43,543 nucleotides of DNA. Source: a virus. Each line of letters begins with the position of its first letter. Positions within the stretch are counted from its first letter, which is position 1. Shown piece by piece: positions 13,859 through 21,190 of this stretch. A program made the position numbers and the translations under genes. Below the pieces are notes generated by a model. It searched no databases and was not told the origin of the DNA. It saw only the letters and a list, made by a program, of their open reading frames with translations. The stretch lies in IMG/VR virus record IMGVR_UViG_3300034523_000200, positions 1 through 43,543 of that record. One strand, written 5' to 3'.

Positions 13859-14229
13859 GCCACTTCCTCCCCGAACCCCTCCGTAGGGGGCAGCAACTTG
13901 AGGCGGATCAGTTCGGCGAGACCTTCTTTGCTTTTGCCCTTTGCTGCAGCGCAGACATTCCCGGTTTCGTCGGCGACAACGGCGCCGTATGGGTATTCGG
14001 GGCATCTGGTGGGGGTGACATAAGCGATTTGCCCTGCGCTAATGACCGCATCCACGCAGCGAAAGACCTCGGCAAGTTCCGCGGTTACTGGTGGAAGCCC
14101 CTCCAGCAACGCGACAGCCTCCGCCGAAGCGCCAATCAAGGTCGCGCGGCTGATAATGGTTGGATGATTTAGGTGCATTGGGACCAGCTTCAAGGCGCCA
14201 ACGGCTGATGTAATAGCGTTCTGAGTCAT
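13855..14229 (-). CDS. early-operon protein, unknown function
   Basis: The protein has 124 aa and no recognised domain. It has an Ala/Leu-rich first half and the segment 'QIAYVTPTRCPEYPYGAVVADETGNVC'. It is coupled at both ends (ATGA with the upstream gene, GTGA with the PrtN-like gene), which supports real translation. Function cannot be inferred. Confidence 0.55.
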   Translation of the reverse strand: MTQNAITSAVGALKLVPMHLNHPTIISRATLIGASAEAVALLEGLPPVTAELAEVFRCVDAVISAGQIAYVTPTRCPEYPYGAVVADETGNVCAAAKGKSKEGLAELIRLKLLPPTEGFGEEVA

Positions 14230-14507
14230 GCTGCGGCGTCCTTGTGCTTGGGGGTAATCTCAATGCCTAGTTGTTTCGCCAGCCAGGCAACACCCGCTTC
14301 CTTGACCATCACGACGGCGTAGTGACTGAAGGTGTTGATGTTCGGGTTCCAGCGGCTGCGGGAGTCGACAAACAAGTAACCCTGGTCGCGGTGCTGGCTC
14401 GCCAGTTCACCAGCTTGGGTCAAGATGCCGAGTTCACGCAGCTGCTTGCGAAAGGTTCGAGGCTTAAGGCCCAGCAAGGCTGCTGTTGCGTCCAGGGTGC
14501 GATTCAT
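14226..14507 (-). CDS. KilAC-like / antirepressor C-domain protein
   Basis: The protein has 93 aa from ATG 14507. 'ATAALLGLKPRTFRKQLREL', then GILTQAGELASQHRDQGYLF and 'TKQLG'-like ends resemble the KilA-C/Ant domain of phage antirepressors: an HTH-like start with a conserved 'GIL' and 'GYF/GYLF'. No N-terminal Bro or KilA-N domain is present, so this is a stand-alone DNA-binding module. It may modulate repressor function or early genes. Confidence 0.55.
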   Translation of the reverse strand: MNRTLDATAALLGLKPRTFRKQLRELGILTQAGELASQHRDQGYLFVDSRSRWNPNINTFSHYAVVMVKEAGVAWLAKQLGIEITPKHKDAAA

Positions 14508-14518
14508 GACGTCCGACC

Positions 14519-15091
14519 TCAGGCTACGGCGCTGTTTGCGCGTGCGCACAGAGCTTCAAAGATCTCATCCAGTTGCCCGGTAAGGTCTTCTATAGCGCCG
14601 TCGTTGTGCAGGACCATATCGTTGTCCTGAATGCCGATGCCGGTCTCGCTGACATGAGGGTTGACCTCGACCGCATCCGGCCGGAGCAGGTGGATCACGA
14701 TCCCGCCACGCTTGCGCACGAAGTCAGCTTCATTCTCAAAGCGCAGGTCGCTGATCACGAATCCGCGGGCGTTGTCGTTGGTCTGCCCCAGAAACTCGAG
14801 GTTCTGTTCGGCCAGCAACAACCAGAGCTCAGGGTGCACCTGGTGGCGGCCCCACTCGGTGCCCATGGATTGCATGAGCTCGCGAGGCGAGCGGCCAAGC
14901 CAGTCAATCGTCAGCTCTTTGCGCTCGTCGTCGAAGTCGCACGGGCTCAGATTGAAGATGTGCATCAGGCCTTCGCGAAGCGGGTCGGCAAACGCGTACG
15001 TCACGAGCCCGTGGATATTCGCCAGGTGATTGGCGGCGCAGGTCTTGCCTGTTCTGGCGCGGCCAGCAAGGCCGATAAGAAGCTGGCTCAT
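14519..15091 (-). CDS. deoxynucleoside monophosphate kinase
   Basis: The protein has 190 aa. A P-loop at the N-terminus (IGLAGRARTGKTCAANHL, with GRARTGKT as Walker A) is followed by 'YAFADPLREGL', 'RSPRELMQSMGTEWGR' and 'VISDLRFENEADFVRK'. This is the pattern of phage dNMP kinases related to T4 gp1. It phosphorylates dNMPs to dNDPs and supports DNA synthesis. It is in the leftward early operon, coupled to the 67-aa gene upstream. Confidence is high for the fold and good for the substrate class. Confidence 0.82.
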   Translation of the reverse strand: MSQLLIGLAGRARTGKTCAANHLANIHGLVTYAFADPLREGLMHIFNLSPCDFDDERKELTIDWLGRSPRELMQSMGTEWGRHQVHPELWLLLAEQNLEFLGQTNDNARGFVISDLRFENEADFVRKRGGIVIHLLRPDAVEVNPHVSETGIGIQDNDMVLHNDGAIEDLTGQLDEIFEALCARANSAVA

Positions 15092-15291
15092 GCTGCGTCA
15101 CCTCCCCAAGGCCCGAAGTCGTCAGTGGCGACGGGGAGATCTGGACGGGCCGCCAGAGGGCGGCTATTGAGATTGGTGATGACCAGCAGGCCAGTGTTCC
15201 GCTGGATAGCTTGAACGGCTGTTGGGCTGGTGCAGGCTGCGGGGTGTAGATACACCGGGCAGCGGGTGGTGCTGTGCTGTGTCGTTTGCAT
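15088..15291 (-). CDS. first gene of the leftward operon, 67-aa hypothetical
   Basis: The protein has 67 aa. 'CPVYLHPAACTSPTAVQAIQ' and 'GLLVITNLNSRPLA' form a compact pattern seen in small Pseudomonas phage proteins of unknown function. It is the first gene after the predicted leftward promoter, and its stop overlaps the dNMP kinase start (ATGA). The leader carries a CCTCTCACCAAAGA hairpin. Confidence 0.6.
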   Translation of the reverse strand: MQTTQHSTTRCPVYLHPAACTSPTAVQAIQRNTGLLVITNLNSRPLAARPDLPVATDDFGPWGGDAA

Positions 15292-15293
15292 GT

Positions 15294-15322
15294 CTCGTAC
15301 TCTTTGGTGAGAGGGGTACGAG
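15294..15322 (-). repeat. leader hairpin with CCTCTCACCAAAGA loop
   Basis: A perfect 7-bp stem, CTCGTAC / GTACGAG, encloses the shared nonamer (GGTGAGAGG at 15306-15314 on +). It is the first structured element of the leftward transcript, overlapping the -10 side of the promoter region and directly upstream of the first ATG. Confidence 0.65.
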
Positions 15323-15326
15323 GCAA

Positions 15327-15354
15327 ATATTAACCGTAGAGGTTAATAGGTCAA
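15327..15354 (-). promoter_or_regulatory. leftward early promoter (PL) with embedded operator
   Basis: On the - strand, TTGACC (15349-15354) is followed by a 16-bp spacer and TAATAT (15327-15332). The spacer is almost entirely filled by the operator at 15328-15348. This is a good sigma-70-type promoter for the operon starting at 15291, positioned for direct repression. Confidence 0.7.
15328..15348. promoter_or_regulatory. repressor operator (PL spacer)
   Basis: A perfect palindrome with 8-bp arms around five bases: TATTAACC-N5-GGTTAATA. It shares TTAACC-N5-GGTTAA with the operator in the rightward promoter. It is the likely binding site of the S24 repressor and/or the Cro-like protein. Confidence 0.8.
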
Positions 15355-15362
15355 GCTAAAAA

Positions 15363-15379
15363 TTAACCTTATTGGATTG
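15363..15379. promoter_or_regulatory. weaker operator upstream of PL
   Basis: TTAACC-N5-GGATTG: one half-site is perfect and the other degenerate, 15 bp beyond the strong operator. A strong and a weak site in tandem suggests cooperative repressor binding. Confidence 0.5.
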
Positions 15380-15410
15380 GCATGTGATCGGCTCCGGTAA
15401 TGCCGGCCAT

Positions 15411-15434
15411 AAAAAACCCCGCTTTTGGCGGGGT
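15411..15434 (-). terminator. intrinsic terminator of the repressor transcript
   Basis: On the - strand the stem CCCCGC / GCGGGG, with loop CAAAA, is followed by TTTTTT. It lies 34 bp past the repressor stop and before PL, so it separates the repressor transcript from the leftward operon. Confidence 0.82.
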
Positions 15435-15467
15435 AGGCACTGTCTGGGTGGTTAATTTTTCGAGGTA

Positions 15468-16115
15468 TTAGAGGTCCTCAATTCGCCAGCGAGCCCTGCC
15501 GCAAACGTGCCACTCTTCAGTCATGCGAATTATGCGCTCAGGCCAGTTTGGGTTGAGTGCATATAGATAGTACTCATTGTCTTCGCGCCTCAGTTGCTTG
15601 AGGGTTACACCTTGGTCGCGCACGCGCTTAGCTGCGATGAAGTGGCCAGGGAGAGCTTCAAGAGCAGGATCAATAACGACTTTGTCGTTGTCAAAAAATT
15701 TAGGCTCCATGCTGATGCCTTCAACCCGCAAGATAAAAGCATTAGGTCCGACGGGCCCTGGAGCGTCGATCCACTCTTCTGCGTCAGCGGGGGAGAAGGT
15801 ATCAACCGCCTCGCACCAGGCGCCGGCTGCGATAGAGCCAATTACAGGCAGCTTCCTGCCGGTGCTGCTGATGAATACGGCGTTGCCGGACTCATCTAGC
15901 CCGAAGGGCATATCGAGATACCCTATGGGTAAGCCAAGTGAAAGTTCGATTTCGCGAGCAATTTGATCGCCGATTCCTTTAGTGGGCCTCTTGCCAGCAA
16001 AAGCGCTGATCTGCGCTTGGGCTTTGCCGAGCGTGTTGGCTAGATCGGTCGGCCGCAGTGAGCGGTCAGCCATTATTCGGCGCAGATTCTTGAGGCGGGT
16101 GTCAGTAATTTTCAT
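15468..16115 (-). CDS. cI: CI-like repressor, HTH plus S24 peptidase
   Basis: The protein has 215 aa. Residues ~5-60 form a helix-turn-helix DNA-binding domain ('RPTDLANTLGKAQAQISAFAG'). The C-terminal half is a LexA/CI S24 domain with the Ala-Gly cleavage pair in 'IAAGAWCEAV', the nucleophile Ser in 'VEGISMEP' and the Lys in 'FIAAKRVRD'. It should hold lysogeny by binding the TTAACC-N5-GGTTAA operators and be cleaved during the SOS response. It is divergent from the Cro-like gene, with two operators between them and two more beyond its own 3' end at PL. Confidence 0.93.
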   Translation of the reverse strand: MKITDTRLKNLRRIMADRSLRPTDLANTLGKAQAQISAFAGKRPTKGIGDQIAREIELSLGLPIGYLDMPFGLDESGNAVFISSTGRKLPVIGSIAAGAWCEAVDTFSPADAEEWIDAPGPVGPNAFILRVEGISMEPKFFDNDKVVIDPALEALPGHFIAAKRVRDQGVTLKQLRREDNEYYLYALNPNWPERIIRMTEEWHVCGRARWRIEDL

Positions 16116-16134
16116 CCGTTGAGTATCGCCTCGG

Positions 16135-16151
16135 TTAACCTTTGAGGGTAA
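16135..16151. promoter_or_regulatory. operator near the repressor start
   Basis: TTAACC-N5-GGGTAA, with one mismatch in the second half. It lies 20 bp from the repressor start codon, so occupancy would affect repressor transcription (autoregulation). Confidence 0.6.
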
Positions 16152-16165
16152 TATCCTTATAGGTG

Positions 16166-16194
16166 TTGATAAATTTAACCTGTGCGGTTAAATT
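16166..16194 (+). promoter_or_regulatory. rightward early promoter (PR)
   Basis: TTGATA (16166-16171), 17 bp, then TAAATT (16189-16194). As at PL, the spacer is filled by the perfect operator. The Cro-like start follows about 20 bp later, with AGAGG as ribosome site. Confidence 0.6.
16172..16194. promoter_or_regulatory. repressor operator (PR spacer)
   Basis: A perfect palindrome with 9-bp arms, AATTTAACC-N5-GGTTAAATT. It is the strongest operator of the four. Confidence 0.8.
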
Positions 16195-16214
16195 GATTCG
16201 CAGAGGTGCAGCCA

Positions 16215-16439
16215 ATGAAACTGCGTGAATACATCGACCAGCTAGATACTCCGGGTCTTGCAGCATATGCGGCGCGATGCGGCATTTCGTTGAACTACCT
16301 GCGCCTACACGTGAAGTACGCCAGCAAGGACCCTAGTGTTTCTTTGATTAAGGCGCTAGCCAATAAGAGCGAGGGGAAGGTTTCACTTGCTGAGGTTCTG
16401 GAGCATTTCGGGGTAACCGATGATGCTCCTGAGCCGTAA
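16215..16439 (+). CDS. cro: Cro/YdaS-like regulator
   Basis: The protein has 74 aa from ATG 16215, preceded by AGAGG; the GTG at 16206 is less likely. 'LREYIDQLDTPGLAAYAARC' then GISLNYLRLHV and 'SLIKALANKSEGKVSLAEVLEHF' give the short HTH fold of the YdaS/Cro group. It is the first rightward gene, divergent from the repressor, and should antagonise repressor synthesis at the start of lytic growth. Confidence 0.78.
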   Translation: MKLREYIDQLDTPGLAAYAARCGISLNYLRLHVKYASKDPSVSLIKALANKSEGKVSLAEVLEHFGVTDDAPEP

Positions 16440-16762
16440 AAGGGTGCTGGGCTGGGGCCTCTCACCATAAGAATCCCCCAGCCCAGCGGTGGCGATACGC
16501 AGCACATACCATACCGCCACATGAAACACCGGCCTGAAACCTCTCACCAAAGAAACTCCAGGCCGGAAGTAACGAGCTACACAAGGAACATGCAAGTCGC
16601 TACATAGCGCGTCGGCCCGGGACCTCTCACCATAAGAATCCCCGGACTGACTGGAACGATGAACCGTGCCGCACAGCACGATTAGCACAGCACATCGGTC
16701 GTGGTCTTAGAATAGAGCGTGTTTGACTCTACGGCCACACCGTAAACAGGGGATTTACGGTT
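16440..16762 (+). repeat. non-coding leader with three hairpin repeats
   Basis: No convincing gene is present in these 323 bp. There are three hairpins whose loops carry CCTCTCACCAWAAGAA. The stems are 16446-16457/16476-16487 (12 bp, perfect), 16529-16536/16559-16566 (8 bp, perfect) and 16611-16621/16641-16651 (11 positions, one mismatch and one G-U pair). Nonamers lie at 16458, 16540 and 16623. The same nonamer occurs three times on the other strand in the leftward operon. Only very short frames follow each hairpin. It is a candidate antitermination or regulatory RNA element. Confidence 0.7.
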
Positions 16763-17251
16763 ATGAGTCGCACAGATCTTTTGCCGGACGCTGGTCCGGT
16801 CCTTTCTCTGCGTCACGCGCTTTACCGCGCTGGGCGTGATTATCGGGGCGGTATCACAGCCCTGGCTTTCGATATGGTCATGGCTAACGACTCGCTTCAG
16901 AAGAAGCTGAAGCTCGACGAGGAGCGCCGCTGGCTGACGCCGGACGAACTGGAAGAGGTTATCCGGCTGACCGCCAATCCGGTGCTGCTGGATGCGTTGA
17001 TGCGCCCTGCTGGGGTGGTTTGGTACAAGCCAGTGCCAGTGCCAGCAACCTCGGAAGCGCTGAAAGCGGTTGGTAATGTTTTGGGTGAGACCGCAGAGTT
17101 TGTTTCGAGCATGCATGAAGCTGCCAAGGACAACGTCTGGGAGCTTCATGAGGTCATCGCGTTGGAGAAGCACGGGGCAGATGTTATCCGCGCGGTGCTC
17201 GGCATCATGGCCGGTGCCCGGGAAGCGATGGAGGGCCGGGACAATGGATGA
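16763..17251 (+). CDS. CII-family phage regulator
   Basis: The protein has 162 aa. 'LSLRHALYRAGRDYRGGITALAFDM', 'RWLTPDELEEVIRLTANP' and 'FVSSMHEAAKDNVWELHEV' are typical of the phage regulatory CII (P2/186/CP76-type) family, which affects the lysis-lysogeny choice or replication control. The sequence starts shortly after the hairpin region and overlaps the next gene by eight bases. The family call is confident; the target promoter is unknown. Confidence 0.78.
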   Translation: MSRTDLLPDAGPVLSLRHALYRAGRDYRGGITALAFDMVMANDSLQKKLKLDEERRWLTPDELEEVIRLTANPVLLDALMRPAGVVWYKPVPVPATSEALKAVGNVLGETAEFVSSMHEAAKDNVWELHEVIALEKHGADVIRAVLGIMAGAREAMEGRDNG

Positions 17252-17447
17252 TATCGACCGCGCCACTGAGCAGGCGCAATACCTGCTCGACGTTGCTCTT
17301 CATCGCAATCGCCGCGTGCCAACCAGCCGCGTTAGCGCTCAGTTCTGTGAGGATTGTGACGATCCTATCCCGTTGCTTCGACAGCAGACGATCGAGGGTT
17401 GCGAAACCTGCGTTCACTGTCAGGGGTTGCGGGAGGCGCGGCGATGA
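17244..17447 (+). CDS. DksA/TraR-type zinc-finger protein
   Basis: The protein has 67 aa from ATG 17244 (GGAGG upstream). The first half is an amphipathic helix (DDIDRATEQAQYLLDVALHR). The second half is a C4 zinc finger, FCEDCDDPIP and then CETCVHC. This is the short TraR/DksA phage type, which in known members binds the RNA polymerase secondary channel. It overlaps the CII-like gene and its stop overlaps the primase start (ATGA). Confidence 0.85.
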   Translation: MDDIDRATEQAQYLLDVALHRNRRVPTSRVSAQFCEDCDDPIPLLRQQTIEGCETCVHCQGLREARR

Positions 17448-20143
17448 GTGAAGCGGCCAAAGGAATAGCCATCGCCACATGGGCAAAGCGTTACATCAAT
17501 ACGTTCGACCTCGCCCTGGTATCCATCGAGCCAGGTGAAAAAGCGCCAAAGGGCATGGGATGGAACAAACCCGGCGGCTACATTACTGATGCCGCTGCAG
17601 CCGAAGCGTTCTGGCAACGAAACCCCAACCACAACTTAGGCGTCGTGCTGGGGCCGAGCCGTGTCTGCTCACTGGATGTGGACGACGTTCAGTGGACGCG
17701 GCATGTGCTGTATGAACTGCTGGGCCTTGATCTGGATGCTATGGCTTTGGTTTACCCAACCATTGTCGGCAACCCGCTGCGGTTTCGGGTCATGTTCAAA
17801 CTGCCGGAAGGTATCGAGCTGACCCGGCACTCCCTTTCTTGGCCCAACGAGAAGGATCCTGATGGATCGATTTTCAAGGGGCTGATGGATAGGGCTAAGG
17901 CAGCGAAAGAACAGGGCGACACCACAGCCGAGGCCGGGGCCCGTGCGGAATCCGAGGAATACAAACGCTTCACGGTGTTTGAGCTGCGTGCTGGCTTGGT
18001 GCAGGACGTGTTCCCGCCTTCGATTCATCCAGGCACCGGCAAGCCTTACACCTGGAGAACCCCGCCAAACGCAATAGACGGCTTGCCGACGCTGACCACT
18101 GACTTGCTGGCCATCTGGCAAAACTGGGACATTTTCAAACGCGATGCTGAAGCCGCGTGTCCGTGGGCCATCAAGCCAACAAAGCCAGCGGCGAAGGTCG
18201 CCAAGCGTCCGGTACCAGCGGCTGGCAAGGGGCCTTCGGTGATTGATGAATTCAATCGCTGCCACGACATCGAAGAATTGCTGCGCACCCATGCCTACAT
18301 CAAGCGGGGCAGCAAATGGTTGTACCCCCAGAGCAGCACCGGACTGCCCGGTGTGACGATCAGTGAGGGCAAGGTTTACTCGCACCACGGCGCCGATCCG
18401 CTCGCAAACGGACACCAGAATGACGCCTTTGAAGTCTTCTGTTTGCTCGAACACGGCGGCGACCAGTCGAAGGCGGTGAAGGACGCAGCGCGTATGCTGG
18501 GTATGCAGAATTCGACGCGTCCCGATCCGCGTGATCTTCCCCCGACCCCATCCGATGATATGCGCGAGCCGAGCCCAGCCGTCGCAAACACAAGCGAGGC
18601 CGCTCCTGCACCTAATGGGGGGGCGGGGGAGGTGCTGACGCTCGAGCACATACTTCGTCGGTTTGCATTGGTGGAAGGCACCACGCACGTGTGGGACTTT
18701 GACCAGTCGCGAGTTATGAAGAAGTCCGCATTTGAAGCCCGAGTCGGCAAGCCCCTGGCGAAACAGTGGTTAGAGGACACCGACCGTCGAAAGCTGATCT
18801 CCGATGACCATGTGCGCGACATCGAACAATCTCGCCGCATGGCTGGCAAAAAGGGCGGCGCCTTCGGCATGCCTCCGACCGAACGCTACGTGTACATCGA
18901 TGGCACGAAGGATGTTTGGGATCGCGAGAAGAAGCGGCGAGTAGCAGAGGGCGCCGTGAAGATGGCTTTGGGCGACACATACCCGTTGTGGTTGAACAGC
19001 AGCGAACGGCGGGTGGTCGATGTTGACCACATTGTCTTCGACCCAACGATGACCAAAGACCCGAACGTCTACATCAACACCTTCGATGGCCTGCCACTAG
19101 AGCCGGTTAGGGATGACGAAGCCTGCGCCAACCTCCGCTGGCTGATTTCGTTCTTGTGCAACCACGACGAACCAGCGGCCAATTGGCTGATTCGCTGGCT
19201 AGCGTATCCGCTGCAGCACCTGGGCGCCAAGATGGACACCGCCGTGCTGATGCACTCGATCATGGAGGGCTCGGGTAAGAGCCTTTTGTTTGCTGATGCG
19301 CTCGGCATGCTTTACGGCCAATACGCGGCGACGGTTGGTCAGACTCAACTGGAAAGCAACTTCAACGCCTGGCAAAGCCGCAAGTTGTGGTCGGTGTTCG
19401 AAGAGGTGGTCAGCCGTGATCAGCGCTACAACCAGGTGGGCAAGATCAAGCACCTGATCACTGGCAAAACAGTGCGGATGGAATCGAAGTTCATCAATGG
19501 CTGGGAAGAAGCCAACCATATGAACGCCGTGTTCCTGAGCAACGAGATTCTTCCTTGGCCGATCAGCGAGAGCGACCGGCGAATGCTGGTGATGTGGCCC
19601 GCGGAGACGTTGCCGGTTGACCGTCAAAAAGCAATTGGGCGCGAGCTTGAGCAGGGTGGTGTCGCAGCGCTGTATGGTTGGTTGTTGTCGGTCGATCTGG
19701 GCGATTTCAACCAGCGGACGCGACCTCCATCAACAGATGCCCGTGAGCGGCTGGTGGCCCTGAGTCGGGCCGGGTGGCAGACGTTCTTGCATCTTTGGCA
19801 GGCGAGTGAGCTTGGAAACGGTTTGTGGGGGCCGTGCCTGTCGACTGATCTATATGCGCTGTTCTTGGATTGGTGTCAGCGGAACAAAGAGCATACGATG
19901 AGCCAGACGAAATTCTCCCTGTTCATCAGTTCGGTGGTGGAGAAGACCAGGTCCATCCCATGGACTGAAGGTAGCAATCGTCGGTTCGGGGCGTTCTTCG
20001 TTCCCGATCATCCTGACGCTTCCCTGCTCCCATCATTGAAGGCGGCCGAGCTGGGGAGTACGGTTTCGTTCTGGCGCGCCAAGGCAAAGCTTGCAGGTTG
20101 GAATGTGGACGGCTGGGATCACATCAAAGGGGTCGTAGCATGA
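17444..20143 (+). CDS. primase-helicase replication protein
   Basis: The protein has 899 aa from ATG 17444. The N-terminal ~250 residues look like a primase-polymerase domain ('SIEPGEKAPKGMGWNKP', then 'NLGVVLGPSRVCSLDVDD' with acidic metal-site residues). The C-terminal part is a superfamily-3-like/DUF5906 helicase with Walker A 'MEGSGKSLLF' and Walker B-like 'LWSVFEEVVSRDQ', then 'FLSNEILPWPISESDRRMLV'. Such proteins initiate phage DNA replication at iteron origins. An iteron array follows directly (20157-20457). Confidence is high in the role and moderate in the exact domain names. Confidence 0.88.
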   Translation: MSEAAKGIAIATWAKRYINTFDLALVSIEPGEKAPKGMGWNKPGGYITDAAAAEAFWQRNPNHNLGVVLGPSRVCSLDVDDVQWTRHVLYELLGLDLDAMALVYPTIVGNPLRFRVMFKLPEGIELTRHSLSWPNEKDPDGSIFKGLMDRAKAAKEQGDTTAEAGARAESEEYKRFTVFELRAGLVQDVFPPSIHPGTGKPYTWRTPPNAIDGLPTLTTDLLAIWQNWDIFKRDAEAACPWAIKPTKPAAKVAKRPVPAAGKGPSVIDEFNRCHDIEELLRTHAYIKRGSKWLYPQSSTGLPGVTISEGKVYSHHGADPLANGHQNDAFEVFCLLEHGGDQSKAVKDAARMLGMQNSTRPDPRDLPPTPSDDMREPSPAVANTSEAAPAPNGGAGEVLTLEHILRRFALVEGTTHVWDFDQSRVMKKSAFEARVGKPLAKQWLEDTDRRKLISDDHVRDIEQSRRMAGKKGGAFGMPPTERYVYIDGTKDVWDREKKRRVAEGAVKMALGDTYPLWLNSSERRVVDVDHIVFDPTMTKDPNVYINTFDGLPLEPVRDDEACANLRWLISFLCNHDEPAANWLIRWLAYPLQHLGAKMDTAVLMHSIMEGSGKSLLFADALGMLYGQYAATVGQTQLESNFNAWQSRKLWSVFEEVVSRDQRYNQVGKIKHLITGKTVRMESKFINGWEEANHMNAVFLSNEILPWPISESDRRMLVMWPAETLPVDRQKAIGRELEQGGVAALYGWLLSVDLGDFNQRTRPPSTDARERLVALSRAGWQTFLHLWQASELGNGLWGPCLSTDLYALFLDWCQRNKEHTMSQTKFSLFISSVVEKTRSIPWTEGSNRRFGAFFVPDHPDASLLPSLKAAELGSTVSFWRAKAKLAGWNVDGWDHIKGVVA

Positions 20144-20156
20144 TATCTCCAAGCAT

Positions 20157-20457
20157 TGTGTCGGGTGTGTTGAGTGTGTGTCGGGTTAATTTTCGCAACC
20201 CAACACAGGCGCGAGCCAGCAAAATCAATGGTTATAGACAGGTGTGTTGGGTGTGTTGGGTTTACGCCCCCGCGCACGCGTGCACACGCATTTTTCTCAC
20301 TCTCATTTGCCCTTACAGCAACAGAAAAAAACTCCATGCGAGGGCCGAAAAACCCAACCAACCCAACACACTCAACACATATCGTTTGAAGCTATTGATT
20401 TATAAGGTTTTTATTTGTGTTGGGTTTGTGTTGGGTATGGTGTTTTTTGTGTCGGGT
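20157..20457. repeat. iteron array, probable replication origin
   Basis: There are eleven near-identical decamers TGTGTYGGGT in 300 bp. On + they lie at 20157, 20166 (one mismatch), 20177, 20243, 20252, 20416, 20427 and 20448; on - at 20198-20207, 20361-20370 and 20370-20379 (one mismatch). Pairs are spaced 9-11 bp, and an AT-rich stretch (about 20380-20415) lies between clusters. The array is directly downstream of the primase-helicase gene. A reading frame crosses it, but it is low-complexity and unlikely to be coding. Confidence 0.75.
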
Positions 20458-20480
20458 TCGTTTTTGCGGGGGATGGGGCG

Positions 20481-20963
20481 ATGATCGAGGAAATTGAAGC
20501 GCTGATGGTGCACTGGGGAGAACAGCAACACCGGCTCGGCCTGGGTGGCGGCATGGGCAGCCAGATGGGGACGATTATTGAGTGGGGCGGATGCGCGCCC
20601 CGCGGCACACCGGGTTCGCGGGAGTTGATGGGCGCGTCCACCGGCATGGACTACATCGGTAACGAGGTCGGAGCGGCGGTGGCTGAGTTGATGCGGGATA
20701 AGGCGCGCGGGCAGGGCTTGGCTAAATTGGCCGAACTCCGGTACCTGGATGTCCCGGCGACCACCGTCAGAGAACAGATGCGAGTGCTGGGTATCGCTGA
20801 AGGCGCTGATCGGACCTACCGCAACTGGGTGCAGCAACTGCACCAACGAGTGATGCTCATCCTGGTGATTCGCAGCGCCACCACGCGCGGTCACATGGGG
20901 AAGCGGCAAGTGGGTGATCATTGCAAGGTGACCAACAAAGGTGCCGGGCGCAGAAGGGTATAA
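20481..20963 (+). CDS. putative late-gene regulator (Q-like position)
   Basis: The protein has 160 aa and no certain family. The C-terminal part 'RYLDVPATTVREQMRVLGIAEGADRTYRNWVQQLHQRVM' resembles a helix-turn-helix of sigma-like or antiterminator regulators. The N-terminus is Gly-rich (LGLGGGMGSQMGTIIEW). It is the last gene of the early-right transcript and lies just before the phased repeats and the late operon, where lambdoid phages encode Q. The late operon contains several terminator-like hairpins, consistent with a need for antitermination. The function is inferred from position. Confidence 0.45.
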   Translation: MIEEIEALMVHWGEQQHRLGLGGGMGSQMGTIIEWGGCAPRGTPGSRELMGASTGMDYIGNEVGAAVAELMRDKARGQGLAKLAELRYLDVPATTVREQMRVLGIAEGADRTYRNWVQQLHQRVMLILVIRSATTRGHMGKRQVGDHCKVTNKGAGRRRV

Positions 20964-20982
20964 CCGTTCGTCGGGGTACTTT

Positions 20983-21023
20983 GTCGCATTGTGGTCGTAT
21001 TGATGTCGTATTGTTGTCGCATT
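20983..21023 (+). repeat. four GTCGYATT repeats at exactly 11-bp period
   Basis: GTCGCATT at 20983, GTCGTATT at 20994, GTCGTATT at 21005 and GTCGCATT at 21016. The spacing is exactly 11 bp each time, about one helical turn, so all copies face the same side of the DNA. It is a candidate activator-binding array for late transcription, possibly for the protein encoded just upstream. Confidence 0.75.
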
Positions 21024-21169
21024 CTGTCCAACCGTTAAACACTGCTTTTCGGTCTTTCCGAAGACAGGTACAAGGTCGCCATGATCTGCGATTTGCGCCT
21101 GAGTCGCTCCCCGAGCACGTGCTGTGCACCCCGCCCCGGCATTGACCGGGACACTGAGAACCCTGCCCA

Positions 21170-21190
21170 CCCCGGCGGGGTTTTCTTTTT
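21170..21190 (+). terminator. short terminator-like hairpin before the holin
   Basis: CCCC-GGC-GGGG is followed by TTTTCTTTTT. The stem is short, so termination should be weak. It resembles the hairpin-before-gene elements elsewhere in the late operon. Confidence 0.45.

Noticed and set aside
15450-15455. Isolated GGTTAA near the repressor 3' end
   Set aside because: It is only a half-site with no partner at five-base spacing, so it was not counted as an operator.
16521-16670. Short frames after the rightward hairpins (8-24 codons)
   Set aside because: They are too short, with no conserved features; they were described as part of the leader rather than as genes.
20098-20484. Open frame across the iteron region
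   Set aside because: Composition is dominated by the repeats, it has no ribosome site or domain, and the iterons explain the sequence better.
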